Notes: generated by a model not told the origin, from the sequence alone. DNA of 64,000 bases from Tolypothrix sp. PCC 7712 (GCF_025860405.1 NZ_CP063785.1:6945390-7009389), one strand, 5' to 3'; positions 26,381-36,022 are shown, counted from the stretch's first letter. Program-made: numbers and translations.

Positions 26381-28552
26381 ATGAGCGATACTTTTAATCG
26401 CCTAGCACCGTTCATTCAAGAATATATTTATGAGCATAATTGGACGGAATTACGTCCCGCACAGATTGCTGCTTGTAAAGTTATCTTTGATACTGATGCT
26501 CATTTGTTAGTAGCAGCTGCCACGGCTGCAGGAAAAACAGAAGCGGCGTTTTTACCTGTAGTGACTCAATTACATGAAAAACCCTCAAATACCATAGGTG
26601 CATTATATATTGGCCCCATCAAAGCCTTAATTAATGACCAATTTGAGCGTCTCACTGGCTTGCTAAAAGCGGCTGATATCCCAGTATGGCATTGGCATGG
26701 TGATGTGAGTCAAAGTCATAAAAATAAGCTGTTAAAAAACCCTAAAGGTATTCTGCAAATTACACCAGAATCCTTAGAAAGCTTATTAGTGAATAAACAT
26801 CATGACTTAATTCGCTTATGTGGTGATTTACGGTTTGTGGTGATTGATGAAATTCACGCTTTCATGGGTTCGGAACGCGGTTGTCAAATTATTTGTCAAT
26901 TGCAACGTTTGGCAAACATCACACAAACACAACCCCGAAGAATAGGTTTATCTGCCACACTTGGTGATTATTCAATGGCAGAAGATTGGTTACGTTCAGG
27001 AACTGAAAAGTCAGTAATTACGCCAAAAATTGAAGCAGGTAAACGCCAAATTAAATTAGCTGTGGAACATTTTTACCTGAATGATGAAGTTGATGAAATC
27101 GAAGTAACTCCATACGATAGATATTTATTTAATCTGAGCGAATCACGCAAGTGTCTCATTTTTGCGAATAATCGCACGCAAACAGAATCTGTCATCGCAT
27201 CTTTACGGCGAATTGCTACCGAACAAGCATCACCAGACATTTATCATGTACATCACGGTAGTATATCTGCCAGTTTGCGACAACAAGCTGAAAATGCGAT
27301 GCGCGAACCGCACAAACCAGCAGTTACAGCTGCTACTCTCACTCTCGAATTAGGTATAGATATTGGTCATTTAGAAAGAGTACTTCAGTTAGATTCACCC
27401 TTATCTGTAGCTAGTTTTTTACAACGTTTAGGACGGACTGGGAGAAGAGGTGAAGCTGCAGATATGCGCTTTGTTTGTGCAGAAACTCAACCCTCATTAG
27501 AAGCACCTCTCCCAGAACAAATTCCTTGGCAATTGCTGCAATGTATTGCAATTATCCAACTTTATTTAGAAGAACGTTGGATTGAACCAATCAAGCCTGT
27601 GAAATACCCGTTAAGTTTGCTCTATCACCAGACAATGAGTATTTTAGCAGCAACAGGCGAACTTTCACCTGCGGCTTTAGCTAAACAGGTTTTCAGCCTA
27701 CCACCATTTGCAGAAGTTTCTCCAGAAGATTTTAAATTATTGCTACGTTATTTAATTGATATCGACCATATTCATAAAACAGAAACAGGTAGATTAATTA
27801 TTGGTTTGGCTGGTGAGAAGGTTGTCAACAAGTTTCAATTTTATGCTGTCTTTGCTGATAGTCAAGAATATACTGTGAAGCAAGGGTCAACAGAAATTGG
27901 GAGTATTTTAAAGCCGCCTCCTGTTGGTAATCAATTTGCCTTAGCGGGGAGAACTTGGGAAGTAGTAGAAATTGACTTCAAAAAAAGGGTAATTACCGTT
28001 AAGCCAGTAGAAGGTAAAGCTAGTATTTATTGGCGTGGTGGTAGTGGAATTATCCATACCAAAGTTTTGCAAAGAATGCGGCAAGTATTACTAGAAGATT
28101 TAGAATATAGCTACTTACAAACTAACGCTTTGCAAGCGTTACAAAAAACTCGGCAATTATTTAGAAAAGCTGGTTTAGATAAACAGAATATATTACAGTT
28201 AGATAAAGGTAAGTGTTGTATATTACCTTGGATGGGAACTTTAGCTTACCGCACATTAGAAAGATGGCTAAATTACTGTTGTCGAGAATCTTTAGAAATT
28301 AAAAGTATTGGTGGGGTAAATCCTTATTATCTGATACTTAAATTAGGAAAGGATAAATTTCCATATTTGGCTACAGAAATTGCCGCATTGGCAGAAGAAA
28401 GAATTACAGCGGAATATTTAATCAGTGAAGCAGAAGCACCAGAACTGCAAAAATATGATGAATTTATTCCTTACCCGCTATTACGTAAAGCTTTTATTAA
28501 TGATTATTTAGATATTGAAGAATTAAAGCTGCAAGTTGCACAGTGGTCATAG
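26381..28552 (+). CDS. Lhr-like DEAD/DEAH-box helicase
   Basis: A 723-residue superfamily 2 helicase. Q-motif-like RPAQ is followed by Walker A in ATAAGKT (K52), the Walker B box DEIH (156-159), SAT (191-193) and motif VI GRTGRRG (about 350). The DEIH box and the segment after the core resemble Lhr-type DNA helicases, but the protein is about half the length of proteobacterial Lhr and corresponds to the Lhr core. Residues 420-723 contain a probable winged helix and an unassigned C-terminal domain. It stands alone between the pst operon and an insertion sequence. A role in DNA repair is plausible. Confidence 0.85.
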   Translation: MSDTFNRLAPFIQEYIYEHNWTELRPAQIAACKVIFDTDAHLLVAAATAAGKTEAAFLPVVTQLHEKPSNTIGALYIGPIKALINDQFERLTGLLKAADIPVWHWHGDVSQSHKNKLLKNPKGILQITPESLESLLVNKHHDLIRLCGDLRFVVIDEIHAFMGSERGCQIICQLQRLANITQTQPRRIGLSATLGDYSMAEDWLRSGTEKSVITPKIEAGKRQIKLAVEHFYLNDEVDEIEVTPYDRYLFNLSESRKCLIFANNRTQTESVIASLRRIATEQASPDIYHVHHGSISASLRQQAENAMREPHKPAVTAATLTLELGIDIGHLERVLQLDSPLSVASFLQRLGRTGRRGEAADMRFVCAETQPSLEAPLPEQIPWQLLQCIAIIQLYLEERWIEPIKPVKYPLSLLYHQTMSILAATGELSPAALAKQVFSLPPFAEVSPEDFKLLLRYLIDIDHIHKTETGRLIIGLAGEKVVNKFQFYAVFADSQEYTVKQGSTEIGSILKPPPVGNQFALAGRTWEVVEIDFKKRVITVKPVEGKASIYWRGGSGIIHTKVLQRMRQVLLEDLEYSYLQTNALQALQKTRQLFRKAGLDKQNILQLDKGKCCILPWMGTLAYRTLERWLNYCCRESLEIKSIGGVNPYYLILKLGKDKFPYLATEIAALAEERITAEYLISEAEAPELQKYDEFIPYPLLRKAFINDYLDIEELKLQVAQWS

Positions 28553-28562
28553 AATTTTAGAT

Positions 28563-28800
28563 TTTGCGTACTCCTGCAAAGAAGCAAGCTACGCGTAGCG
28601 TGTCGTAAAGCCTGCGGCATCGCTTCTCTACGAGACGCTTCGCGAACGCGTCGGGCGGAGCCTCTCGTAGAGAAGACAAAAGTTGCGTGCGGTGAACCAC
28701 TTGCGATGGAAGGGTTTCCCGGTATAGGCAAAGTGGTGCTAGCGTAGCGTATCCGAAGGATTCACCCGGAGGGGGGTTCCCCCTCGCCCTTGCAAACTTT
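28563..28800. repeat. Cluster of palindromic cyanobacterial repeats
   Basis: Overlapping inverted repeats, including TCTCTACGAG and CTCGTAGAGA, with CGCTTCGCGAACGCG, GCGTAGCG and GGGGTTCCCCC segments, fill the gap between the helicase gene and the IS element. They belong to the same GCGTAGCG-rich repeat group as the MITEs near 60 and 62 kb. Open frames here are by-products. Confidence 0.75.
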
Positions 28801-28856
28801 TCAAGACGGATTTTTGGATCAAAAGCTAAATTCTTTACTTATGTTTTTACTTATGG

Positions 28857-30710
28857 CTCCCAGTTCGCCCATTTTTTTGGAAGTTAGAAGAAAGACTACT
28901 CAGGAGTAAAAGATTGACCATCAAGTTGAGTGTAAATACTGATGGAAAAGCCCAGTAAAGCAAGAATACGCTTCTGCAAAGGTGAAAGAGCGGTCAAGTG
29001 AGCATAAATTTCGTTTTTCACCTCAATCAACAGCAGTGTAATCTCTTTAAATGCAGCCAGAATTATTTCTGCGCTAGGTCTTGTAGTTTCGCGCTTCGGA
29101 TTGCCAACATAAAGACCCGCAAGTTTTTCTTTCTCTTTTTCTAGATTGTGGCGAACCTGGAATTCTAAAAGGTTTAAAACTCGCAAACCAATAGACAGTA
29201 GTCTTATTAAACCAGTAATATGGTCTTCACGTTGTAAATATATCGGAGTCAATGAAAGAGGAAAGTTTTTCAGCCTCGCAAATCCTCGTTCCATTAAGTA
29301 CTCATCTCTATAGGCACGAACTGCTTGTTTTAAACCAAATTCATTTGGATTTTTATTTGTAACGTAAACCCGCCAGCCTAACATTTGAATTTGGTGTTGA
29401 ACTGCGGAATCGTCAATCTTAAAACTCATGTCAAACCATAGTTCTTCTACTATTCTAGCTTTGCGGTCTCGGTATCTTTTTTGAACTTTTTTAACTCTTT
29501 TTGTTTGAATGTCAACTTGAAATAATCCACTTGTTTGATATCTGTTGAAAATAGCTTCACATGTTTCTAACCATTCAAAGTGTGAAGTGAGCTTTTTCTT
29601 GCCACGTCGAGGCACTTTAAGTTTTTCTAGAGCATCTACTGTTTTCTGTATTCGTTCACGTAGATGTTTTTCTGCTGTTTTTTGAATCGCAAATGAGCGC
29701 ACAATTAATTGTCTTTCCGACCAAGAGATTTCTTGCCCATCAATCTCTATTTCATGGATAATCTCTATTTCAAAGCCATCCGCTATATTTTTGGTTTTGG
29801 CATCTGCATATTCGTAATCTATAATTGTTAGTTCTTGTTGACCATCCCAAACTGGTTGGAGATATTTGCTTAGTTCTTCGTTAGATACTTGCTTGGCTGT
29901 TAAAGGACATAAGTAAAAATCTCCGCCCAATACTATATGAGTTCTTGTCTTTATTGATGACATTTTACAGTCACCAATATATAACAATTCTGACTTTTTT
30001 ATTGTTGAACGTACTTTATCTATTGCTGGAATATATAATGGGTCATCTGCTTTTTCTCCTGACAATATTTCCGTCGCTATTGGCATTCCTAATGGGTCTA
30101 ATGTCGATAGCATTATTTTCACTTGCGCCAAATCCGGACGATTGTCTTTGCTATGACCCCATTGAAATAAGCCTTCTGGGTTAACTCCACAATGACTTGA
30201 AGCCGTTGTACTATCTAAACGTACCTGTTCTGGGATAATATCGTACACCCGTAGCAAACTACTTCCTAGTTCCGACTCAAATGAAAACCAGTTTGCATCT
30301 ATAGATAGGTAACGTAATACTGCTTGCAAACGGTCATCTGCCAAATCGAGCGAGCGTAAAGATTCTTCCGTAAAGCTTTTTAACGTTTCTAACCGCTTAC
30401 TCACCCAACCTTGAACGTGGTTCAAACGGTGATCTGCTTGCGATAATATGTGTGTTAACCATATTACCACCACACTACCTAGATTTAATCCTTGCCAGTT
30501 TCCGTGACATGGAAAATGTTTATCGATTAGTTGTTCTACTCCCATCTGCTCCAGTTGTGTTAGCAGTAGGGGTATATCATCAACTCGTTCGTTTGTAATT
30601 CTGGGTTCAAATTCCATAAACCCGAACTTATACCTACTTAGTTCTTTTTGGAATATATCTAGAGGTATACTTTTTTGGCTAACTCAGAAAAAAATGAGCG
30701 AACCGGGAGT
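28857..30710. mobile_element. IS1634-type insertion sequence, apparently complete
   Basis: The ends are imperfect inverted repeats: CTCCCAGTTCGCC plus a run of T and AGTTAG at the left, and the complementary version with G and T substitutions at the right. The flanks carry the same six bases, TTATGG, at 28851-28856 and 30711-30716, a target duplication of the size expected for this family. The total is about 1.85 kb with one intact transposase gene. The terminal base assignment is uncertain by one position. Confidence 0.85.
28896..30617 (-). CDS. IS1634-family (IS4-group) DDE transposase
   Basis: A 573-residue transposase. The N-terminal region (residues 1-110) is the DUF4277-type domain seen in this family. 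The catalytic core begins with Asp in VRLDSTTASSHCG, and a second acidic site lies in LLYIGDCKM. The C-terminal part has the YRDEYLMERGFARLKN signature with the catalytic Glu. No frameshift or internal stop is present, and the gene lies between intact inverted repeats, so the element may be active. Confidence 0.92.
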   Translation of the reverse strand: MEFEPRITNERVDDIPLLLTQLEQMGVEQLIDKHFPCHGNWQGLNLGSVVVIWLTHILSQADHRLNHVQGWVSKRLETLKSFTEESLRSLDLADDRLQAVLRYLSIDANWFSFESELGSSLLRVYDIIPEQVRLDSTTASSHCGVNPEGLFQWGHSKDNRPDLAQVKIMLSTLDPLGMPIATEILSGEKADDPLYIPAIDKVRSTIKKSELLYIGDCKMSSIKTRTHIVLGGDFYLCPLTAKQVSNEELSKYLQPVWDGQQELTIIDYEYADAKTKNIADGFEIEIIHEIEIDGQEISWSERQLIVRSFAIQKTAEKHLRERIQKTVDALEKLKVPRRGKKKLTSHFEWLETCEAIFNRYQTSGLFQVDIQTKRVKKVQKRYRDRKARIVEELWFDMSFKIDDSAVQHQIQMLGWRVYVTNKNPNEFGLKQAVRAYRDEYLMERGFARLKNFPLSLTPIYLQREDHITGLIRLLSIGLRVLNLLEFQVRHNLEKEKEKLAGLYVGNPKRETTRPSAEIILAAFKEITLLLIEVKNEIYAHLTALSPLQKRILALLGFSISIYTQLDGQSFTPE

Positions 30711-30774
30711 TTATGGCTTGACCATTGGGTGAAAATTTTGGGTATCAAATAGGCAATGTTGAAATAGGTAAAAT

Positions 30775-31254
30775 ATGAGTAAAAAATTAGTAGACGCAGT
30801 CAAGACTAATGATATTAACCTGGCAAAACAACTGATTGCTCAAGGTGCGGATGTCAACCAAACGGATAGTAGTGGTAATAGCTTGTTAATTGTAAGTTCT
30901 GCCAACGGTAATGCAGCAATAGTAAAGTTGCTAATAGATGCTGGTGCTGATATTAATGCTGTAGACTCCAGTATGAAAGCCACTGCACTACACGCAGCTG
31001 CTTATTTAAGACATCCAGAAGTAATGCAGGTATTAGTTGATAATGGTATTGATATCAATGCTCAAGGCCCTTATAACGGCTATACTGCTTTACATGATGC
31101 TGTTTGGCAAAATAATATCGAGGGTGTCAAGATTTTAGTAAAATCAGGCGCTAATCTAAATATTAAAGGGAATAACGGTGCTACACCGCTAGAATTAGCA
31201 ACTCAGAGTAGGCATAAAGAGATTGTTGAAATTCTCAAAGCAGCTAGTTCTTAA
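30775..31254 (+). CDS. Ankyrin repeat protein
   Basis: A 159-residue soluble protein built almost wholly of ankyrin repeats. About five 33-residue units are visible, with the typical LLIAQGADVNQTDSSGNSLL, LLIDAGADINAVD and ILVKSGANLNIKGNNGATPL patterns. It should mediate protein-protein contacts; the partner is unknown. It starts 65 bp after the IS target repeat, so the IS lies directly in its upstream region and may have replaced its promoter. Confidence 0.92.
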   Translation: MSKKLVDAVKTNDINLAKQLIAQGADVNQTDSSGNSLLIVSSANGNAAIVKLLIDAGADINAVDSSMKATALHAAAYLRHPEVMQVLVDNGIDINAQGPYNGYTALHDAVWQNNIEGVKILVKSGANLNIKGNNGATPLELATQSRHKEIVEILKAASS

Positions 31255-31291
31255 TTAATCAAGCAATAACAAGATTTGCACTTTCTTAAAA

Positions 31292-31328
31292 AAGTTTCAG
31301 TCAGGGAATCACAACCTGACTGAAACTT
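31292..31328. terminator. Hairpin between the ankyrin gene and tRNA-Pro, with its T tract on the tRNA side
   Basis: A perfect 14-bp stem (AAGTTTCAGTCAGG with CCTGACTGAAACTT) and 9-base loop. On the reverse strand the stem is followed by TTTTTTAAG, so it is best read as the terminator of the leftward tRNA-Pro transcript. It may also end the rightward ankyrin gene. Confidence 0.7.
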
Positions 31329-31441
31329 AAGCGGCTGTTTGAAAAGTCGGGTAGTTTGTAAAAAAACTCTCTCAGTGTAAGCTGTGAATATTGATAGCTC
31401 AATTCAGTTAAACGAACTAATTAGTTAATCTACAACAAAAA

Positions 31442-31515
31442 TCGGGATGACTGGATTCGAACCAGCGGCCCCTTCGTCCCGAACGAAGTGCGCTACCAAG
31501 CTGCGCTACATCCCG
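31442..31515 (-). tRNA. tRNA-Pro (CGG)
   Basis: A 74-nt cloverleaf on the reverse strand. The acceptor CGGGATG pairs with CATCCCG, the D arm is GCGC-loop-GCGC, the anticodon stem is CTTCG/CGAAG, and the T arm contains GGTTCGAATCC. The 7-base anticodon loop reads TTCGGGA, so the anticodon is CGG (31479-31481), reading CCG proline codons. CCA is not encoded. Confidence 0.95.
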
Positions 31516-31756
31516 GCATAATAATTACCATCACTGAAAGATTTTATCACAAACTTTGACAATTTACAAAATAAATAAAGGTTAGGAATGAATTTTCTAC
31601 CATAGAGTTTAGCATTCAGAACTTGAGTCCTAGATTTTTCTGCACTAAAGTACTTGCTAGGAACTGATAAAAATTAATTTGATTAACCAGTACTGTTCAC
31701 AGTGGTAAATAATTTGGTAAATTACGCTCAATTAAACTCAATTTAAAAATTTTTAT

Positions 31757-32392
31757 ATGCTGAAACAGCTATGGGTAGCCAGACATAGATACAGCCAGCT
31801 ACTTTGGAGTATTTTGTTCGCACTAGTAATTTGGAATATACCTCAATCGGCTTTGGCAGATGTTAATCAGCAGGATGTCAACAGTATTATTCGCACCCGA
31901 GACATTGCGCTACAAGCCCTAAATACTCGCGATTTTTCTAAAATAGAACCTTACTTGCACCCAAGTTTTACGATCACAACAGTCGATAACCAAGTTTTTC
32001 ACAAAGTGCCTGAGTTTGAGAAGTACTGGAATCAGCAATTCTCGAATACGATCAAAGATATCAAAATGCAGCTTAAAGGAGAACCTGTCAGAACATTTCT
32101 TTCACCAGAAATAGATGTTTCTACAGGAGATGCGATCGCATCTTTCTATTTTAAAGATGGTAAAGCAGCTGATATGGCGTTGCGTTGGACAGCAGTTCTG
32201 CAAAAAGCCCAAGATAAATGGACGATTCAATCCCTGCATTTCTCCTCGAATATGCTGAATAACCCGGTATTAAATGCTACGCAGCGATGGGGTCAGACTA
32301 TGGCTGCGATCGCAGGTATAGGTGGCTTTTTGTTAGGAGTAGTCCTAATGTTTGTATTACGCCGCAAATCGAGAGGAATTCGTAGTTCGTAA
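31757..32392 (+). CDS. Exported NTF2/SnoaL-like protein with C-terminal membrane helix
   Basis: A 211-residue protein. Residues 13-34 form a signal peptide or signal anchor ending at Ala-Leu-Ala-Asp. Residues 38-165 resemble the NTF2/SnoaL fold (TRDIALQALNTRDFSKIEPYL, then WTAVLQKAQDKWTIQSLHF). A helix near residues 182-202 precedes a basic tail (RRKSRG), giving a periplasmic or lumenal domain anchored at its C-terminus. No catalytic motif can be named. It stands alone. Confidence 0.75.
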   Translation: MLKQLWVARHRYSQLLWSILFALVIWNIPQSALADVNQQDVNSIIRTRDIALQALNTRDFSKIEPYLHPSFTITTVDNQVFHKVPEFEKYWNQQFSNTIKDIKMQLKGEPVRTFLSPEIDVSTGDAIASFYFKDGKAADMALRWTAVLQKAQDKWTIQSLHFSSNMLNNPVLNATQRWGQTMAAIAGIGGFLLGVVLMFVLRRKSRGIRSS

Positions 32393-32423
32393 TTCTTAGT
32401 TATGTGGAATTTTGCCTTGCAAT

Positions 32424-32909
32424 CTACCACAATTTGATTAGTTGTTTACCTTCTAAAAATAAATCAAATCTGTGTATATCCTTTTCTGATTCAAAAGCGG
32501 CTACTGGTAAGTAGTGAAATTGCGCTTTTGTAATATACAAGAAGTAATATTCCCCTTTTTTAACTACTTTCATAAAATGTTCGTATCGCATTTTTGTTAG
32601 ACTGCCGTCTTCAAAGCAGATGGTAAAAAAGTTTTCATCCATTTCACAGTATCTACTTTGAAAATTTAAGGCAGATGTTCTTCCCTGCAAACGCATCCAC
32701 AGAGGTACAGACAAAAAATAGGCTATTAAACCTAAGAAATATATCAACCACCAATCAAATCTTTGCAGGATTACCGCTAGAACTATATTAATTGATGTTA
32801 AAATCAACAAGATGATGAAGAAAACTTTCATGCGTTTATAATAATCGGTCGCAATAATCCCTCGTAATTCTTTAGCACTAATTTGAAAAGTTTTAGTTTT
32901 AATCTGCAT
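32424..32909 (-). CDS. YcxB-like membrane protein
   Basis: A 161-residue protein with two adjacent membrane helices (about residues 28-70). The C-terminal part (FQSRYCEMDENFFTICFEDGSLTKMRYEHF, then ITKAQFHYLPVAAFES) matches the YcxB-like domain found in many bacterial membrane proteins of unknown function. It lies downstream of, and convergent with, the NTF2-like gene, 31 bp apart. Confidence 0.75.
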   Translation of the reverse strand: MQIKTKTFQISAKELRGIIATDYYKRMKVFFIILLILTSINIVLAVILQRFDWWLIYFLGLIAYFLSVPLWMRLQGRTSALNFQSRYCEMDENFFTICFEDGSLTKMRYEHFMKVVKKGEYYFLYITKAQFHYLPVAAFESEKDIHRFDLFLEGKQLIKLW

Positions 32910-32957
32910 AGTTGGTTTCGTATTGATGATTTGTTATCCTGATACTCTTGTCTGCTT

Positions 32958-34619
32958 TTAAATATCTGCCACAATAGGTAATACAACACGAGAAGTCGCC
33001 TCATTTCCGCAACTCACAGTTAAAGTAATAATTTGTGCATTTAGTAAAATTTCGCTACTATTTATTGCACTATTCCCAGAATTCATGGAGTAGGCGGGAA
33101 AACAAGCAACGCTCAAACTCAGACGTAAAGCATTACCTTTAGCTATTCGCACACAAGTGGCTTGTAGTTGAATTTTGGTCGGGGGTTTTGCGCCTTCTCG
33201 ACAATGCACATATCCTTGAGTGATATTATATACTTGCCCATCAGGATGAACTTCGGACAGCACTGCACACAAATCATAACTTGGTTGATCGGCGTTGCAA
33301 AAGATTTCTACTATGACATCCCCTGCTAAATGCAAGTCTGTCTCTAGTGGTTCAGTAGTGTAAGTTAATACATCAGAGCGTAAATCAAGATGCGATCGCT
33401 CAAATACTCCCGCAGGGATGGCTGCATGACCGCCTAAAGCAGGAACTGGTCGCCAAGGGTCGTGAACCAATACATCAACACAATTTTGGATTTTAGATTT
33501 TGGATTTTCGATTAAAGTTCCGGAGTCTTCGCGGATGCTGGCTAGTCCAGTAGTTGATAAGTAATAGGATTGTTGAATTGGTGTTGGGAATTTGGGGAAA
33601 GTTCGCCAAATATTACTTCCCATCTCGAATAAGCATACAGGTTCTTCTTTGAGTAAACCTGTATCGACATCTTTAAGAAACTGGTCAAACCAGCGAATTT
33701 GCATCCTATCTACAGGACTGGCGGCTTTGGGGCCGAAGTCAACATTACCAACTTTACGACCCCAAGGTAAATGCGCCCAAGGCCCAATTAATAAATGTTG
33801 GGGTGTGGTGCTACGCGCTGCCATATCTTTATATAAATGTAGTGTTCCCCGCAAATAAGTATCAAACCACCCGCCTATATGGAACATTGGTAAATCAACG
33901 CTTTGCAAATAGCGTTTGGGTGACAGTTCTGCCCAATAATTATCTGCTTGGGGATGGGCAAACCACTCATGATAAAAAGATTCTGGTGCAAGATGTTGCA
34001 AAATTTCTGGATTATTTAAAGGAAGATTTCGCGAGGCGGTAAATAATGCTTGATAAGCAACCTTATCTCCTCTTAAACGGGCGGTTTCGGTAGCTAATTG
34101 AATTGCCCATGCTAGATTAGTTTGCAAACAGAATGCGCCACCTTCATAAGCCCAATCTGTATACAAATCATAGCCAATCATGGCTGGGCAAATAGTTTTT
34201 AAAGCAGCTGGTTGATTAGCAGCAGCATACAGTTGTGTCATTCCTTGATAGGAAAAACCATACATCCCAACTTTGCCATTGCTGTGAGGTAGGTTTGCAA
34301 CCCAATTTACTGTATCTTCGCCGTCTGCAATTTCGTTGGTAAATAATTTAAATTCTCCCTCAGAAGTACCTCGCCCTCGGACATCTTGAATTACTACGAT
34401 GTAACCTTGGACCGCATACCAAGTAGGATGGGCATAAACCACAGTTGATGCGATCGCTCTTCCATAAGGTTGTCTCATTAATAATATGGGAAACTCCCCA
34501 GCCGCATCGGGACGATAGATATCTGCATCTAACCGCACGCCATCACGTGTATGCATTGAGGCTGTTTGTTTGGGAAGTACTTTGAACATGAGTCTGGAAG
34601 AATATATCAATGGCACCAT
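32958..34619 (-). CDS. CocE/NonD-family hydrolase (peptidase S15-like)
   Basis: A 553-residue alpha/beta hydrolase of the X-Pro dipeptidyl-peptidase/cocaine esterase group. The nucleophile Ser lies in MYGFSYQGMTQ. The N-terminal region has MHTRDGVRLDADIYRP and VQDVRGRGTSEGEF, and the C-terminal jelly-roll domain DUF-type segment follows (about 330-550). It may act on acyl esters or peptides. Two starts are possible, ATG at 34619 or 34589; the second (MFKVLPKQ) is closer to conserved sequence. It ends 48 bp before the YcxB-like gene and may be co-transcribed with it. Confidence 0.88.
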   Translation of the reverse strand: MVPLIYSSRLMFKVLPKQTASMHTRDGVRLDADIYRPDAAGEFPILLMRQPYGRAIASTVVYAHPTWYAVQGYIVVIQDVRGRGTSEGEFKLFTNEIADGEDTVNWVANLPHSNGKVGMYGFSYQGMTQLYAAANQPAALKTICPAMIGYDLYTDWAYEGGAFCLQTNLAWAIQLATETARLRGDKVAYQALFTASRNLPLNNPEILQHLAPESFYHEWFAHPQADNYWAELSPKRYLQSVDLPMFHIGGWFDTYLRGTLHLYKDMAARSTTPQHLLIGPWAHLPWGRKVGNVDFGPKAASPVDRMQIRWFDQFLKDVDTGLLKEEPVCLFEMGSNIWRTFPKFPTPIQQSYYLSTTGLASIREDSGTLIENPKSKIQNCVDVLVHDPWRPVPALGGHAAIPAGVFERSHLDLRSDVLTYTTEPLETDLHLAGDVIVEIFCNADQPSYDLCAVLSEVHPDGQVYNITQGYVHCREGAKPPTKIQLQATCVRIAKGNALRLSLSVACFPAYSMNSGNSAINSSEILLNAQIITLTVSCGNEATSRVVLPIVADI

Positions 34620-34904
34620 AGATCAGCATAGAGCTACACAGAGACCTGCGATCGCACCACGAAGAGAAAAGGGGGCAAGGGAGCAGGGAGCAGGGGGGAG
34701 AATTTATAATCGTAAAAACTGCTGTAAGCGCCTACTATTTCACAGGTAAATCAAATCTTTCCCCCTTTTGCCTTTCCCCTTTTCCCCTTCACCGAACTAT
34801 ATTAGATACACCCTGTTTGGGTAAATTATCAAACATTGGTAAAGGATTAATCATTTTTTTACCAAGTATTACTACTGAGGCAAAATCTGGGGTAAGGTGA
34901 ATGC

Positions 34905-35273
34905 ATGAATTACGAAACAGCTCGCAAAATCCTCATAGACCAAACAATAACCACCGAGGACAATCCAGATTCCCTGTTAATGCGTATGCAGCAGGGAAAA
35001 CCGCCAGTTCCCGGTCAAATCACTTCGATTTTGTTGGCGTTAAAAGTGGTGTTTGAGGCCCTCAAAGAAGCTTCTAGTCTCGATAGAGAATTAGCTTACG
35101 CTCTTTTTCAGTTAAGTATTAAGCCTTCACAACTATTTGTTGGCGGACGCAGGGCTGGGATTGATTGGCCACCATTGTTGAAGGAAGATTTGTTGCGAAT
35201 TGCTTTAGCAGCCGAAAGTATCTTTTCTACTAAATGGCAAACTCCACCTTCTGGCGGATTTGGGGGAGTATAG
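34905..35273 (+). CDS. Hypothetical small helical protein
   Basis: A 122-residue soluble protein starting MNYETARKILIDQ, with an AAGG ribosome site 8 bases before the ATG. Its helical body (TSILLALKVVFEALKEASSLDRELAYALFQLS) and a conserved-looking segment (GRRAGIDWPPLLKEDLLRIALAAESIF) suggest a real gene, probably of a cyanobacterial family of unknown function. The last nine residues are Pro/Gly-rich. The 285-bp upstream gap contains CTTTTCCCC-type repeats. Confidence 0.7.
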   Translation: MNYETARKILIDQTITTEDNPDSLLMRMQQGKPPVPGQITSILLALKVVFEALKEASSLDRELAYALFQLSIKPSQLFVGGRRAGIDWPPLLKEDLLRIALAAESIFSTKWQTPPSGGFGGV

Positions 35274-35410
35274 GCAGTACCATGAAAACTTGCAATCAAA
35301 AAGATAATGGCGGGTTAGCACGCATTCAAGAATTTTGGGTACAACCCTAAACTGTTGTGCATCTAACCCATCCTATAAAAATTGCCATAAGGCTGCAAAT
35401 TTCAATCTAT

Positions 35411-36022
35411 TTAACGATTTCGCAGTTCTGCTTCTAATTTGTCTAAATCACTTTTAAGTAAAATAGTCATTTGACCAGTGAAAGCCTTACCTTCCTTAGG
35501 CTGGGCTACTTCTATCCAATAAGCATAGCGATCGCCTAGACGCAATTCTCCTTGTAACGCTTCTCTAATGGGAGTTTTGGCAAATCGGGCTGAGTTAATT
35601 GCACTCTCATTGGGATATTTATATAGTAGCTGGGCACGTTCAAAATCTTGATAAATATCCAACCCGTAAATTATTCGTAAAGCTTCTTGGAAGCGCTCAA
35701 ATGTCATGCCGTTAACAGCATCATACATAGTAATGCGCTCAGAACGAATCATGCTACGGTCTTTAGTAAATGCAACTTTACCTGGCGGTAATACCGATGC
35801 TAAAAAAGTGAATCGCTGGGCTGCTGTATCGGTCTTTTGTACAAATAAACGCTCTCCTCTGTGGGGACGTAGTGTAGGATGTGCTTGAATCCAGGTAGTT
35901 ACTTCTTCAGTTTTTTGCCCTGGTAAAGCATTGGCTTTGGAATCAGCAAGCATTCCCACCGATAGCCAAGAAACCAGAGACAACGGCAAAATTAAGCAAT
36001 TAAGCAGAGATTTGTTTAGCAT
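35411..36022 (-). CDS. Hypothetical exported protein
   Basis: A 203-residue protein with a signal peptide (cleavage near Ala-Asp-Ser-Lys-Ala or Asn-Ala). The mature part contains TTWIQAHPTLRPHRGERLFV and a long alpha/beta region rich in charged residues, ending in a helical tail (ILLKSDLDKLEAELRNR). There are no cysteines in the mature part and no membrane anchor. I recognise no family. It stands alone, with heptamer and 9-bp repeats upstream. Confidence 0.7.
   Translation of the reverse strand: MLNKSLLNCLILPLSLVSWLSVGMLADSKANALPGQKTEEVTTWIQAHPTLRPHRGERLFVQKTDTAAQRFTFLASVLPPGKVAFTKDRSMIRSERITMYDAVNGMTFERFQEALRIIYGLDIYQDFERAQLLYKYPNESAINSARFAKTPIREALQGELRLGDRYAYWIEVAQPKEGKAFTGQMTILLKSDLDKLEAELRNR

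Noticed and set aside
28504..28731. 75-residue reverse-strand frame rich in Arg and Ser
   Set aside because: It runs through the palindromic repeat cluster and overlaps the helicase gene end.
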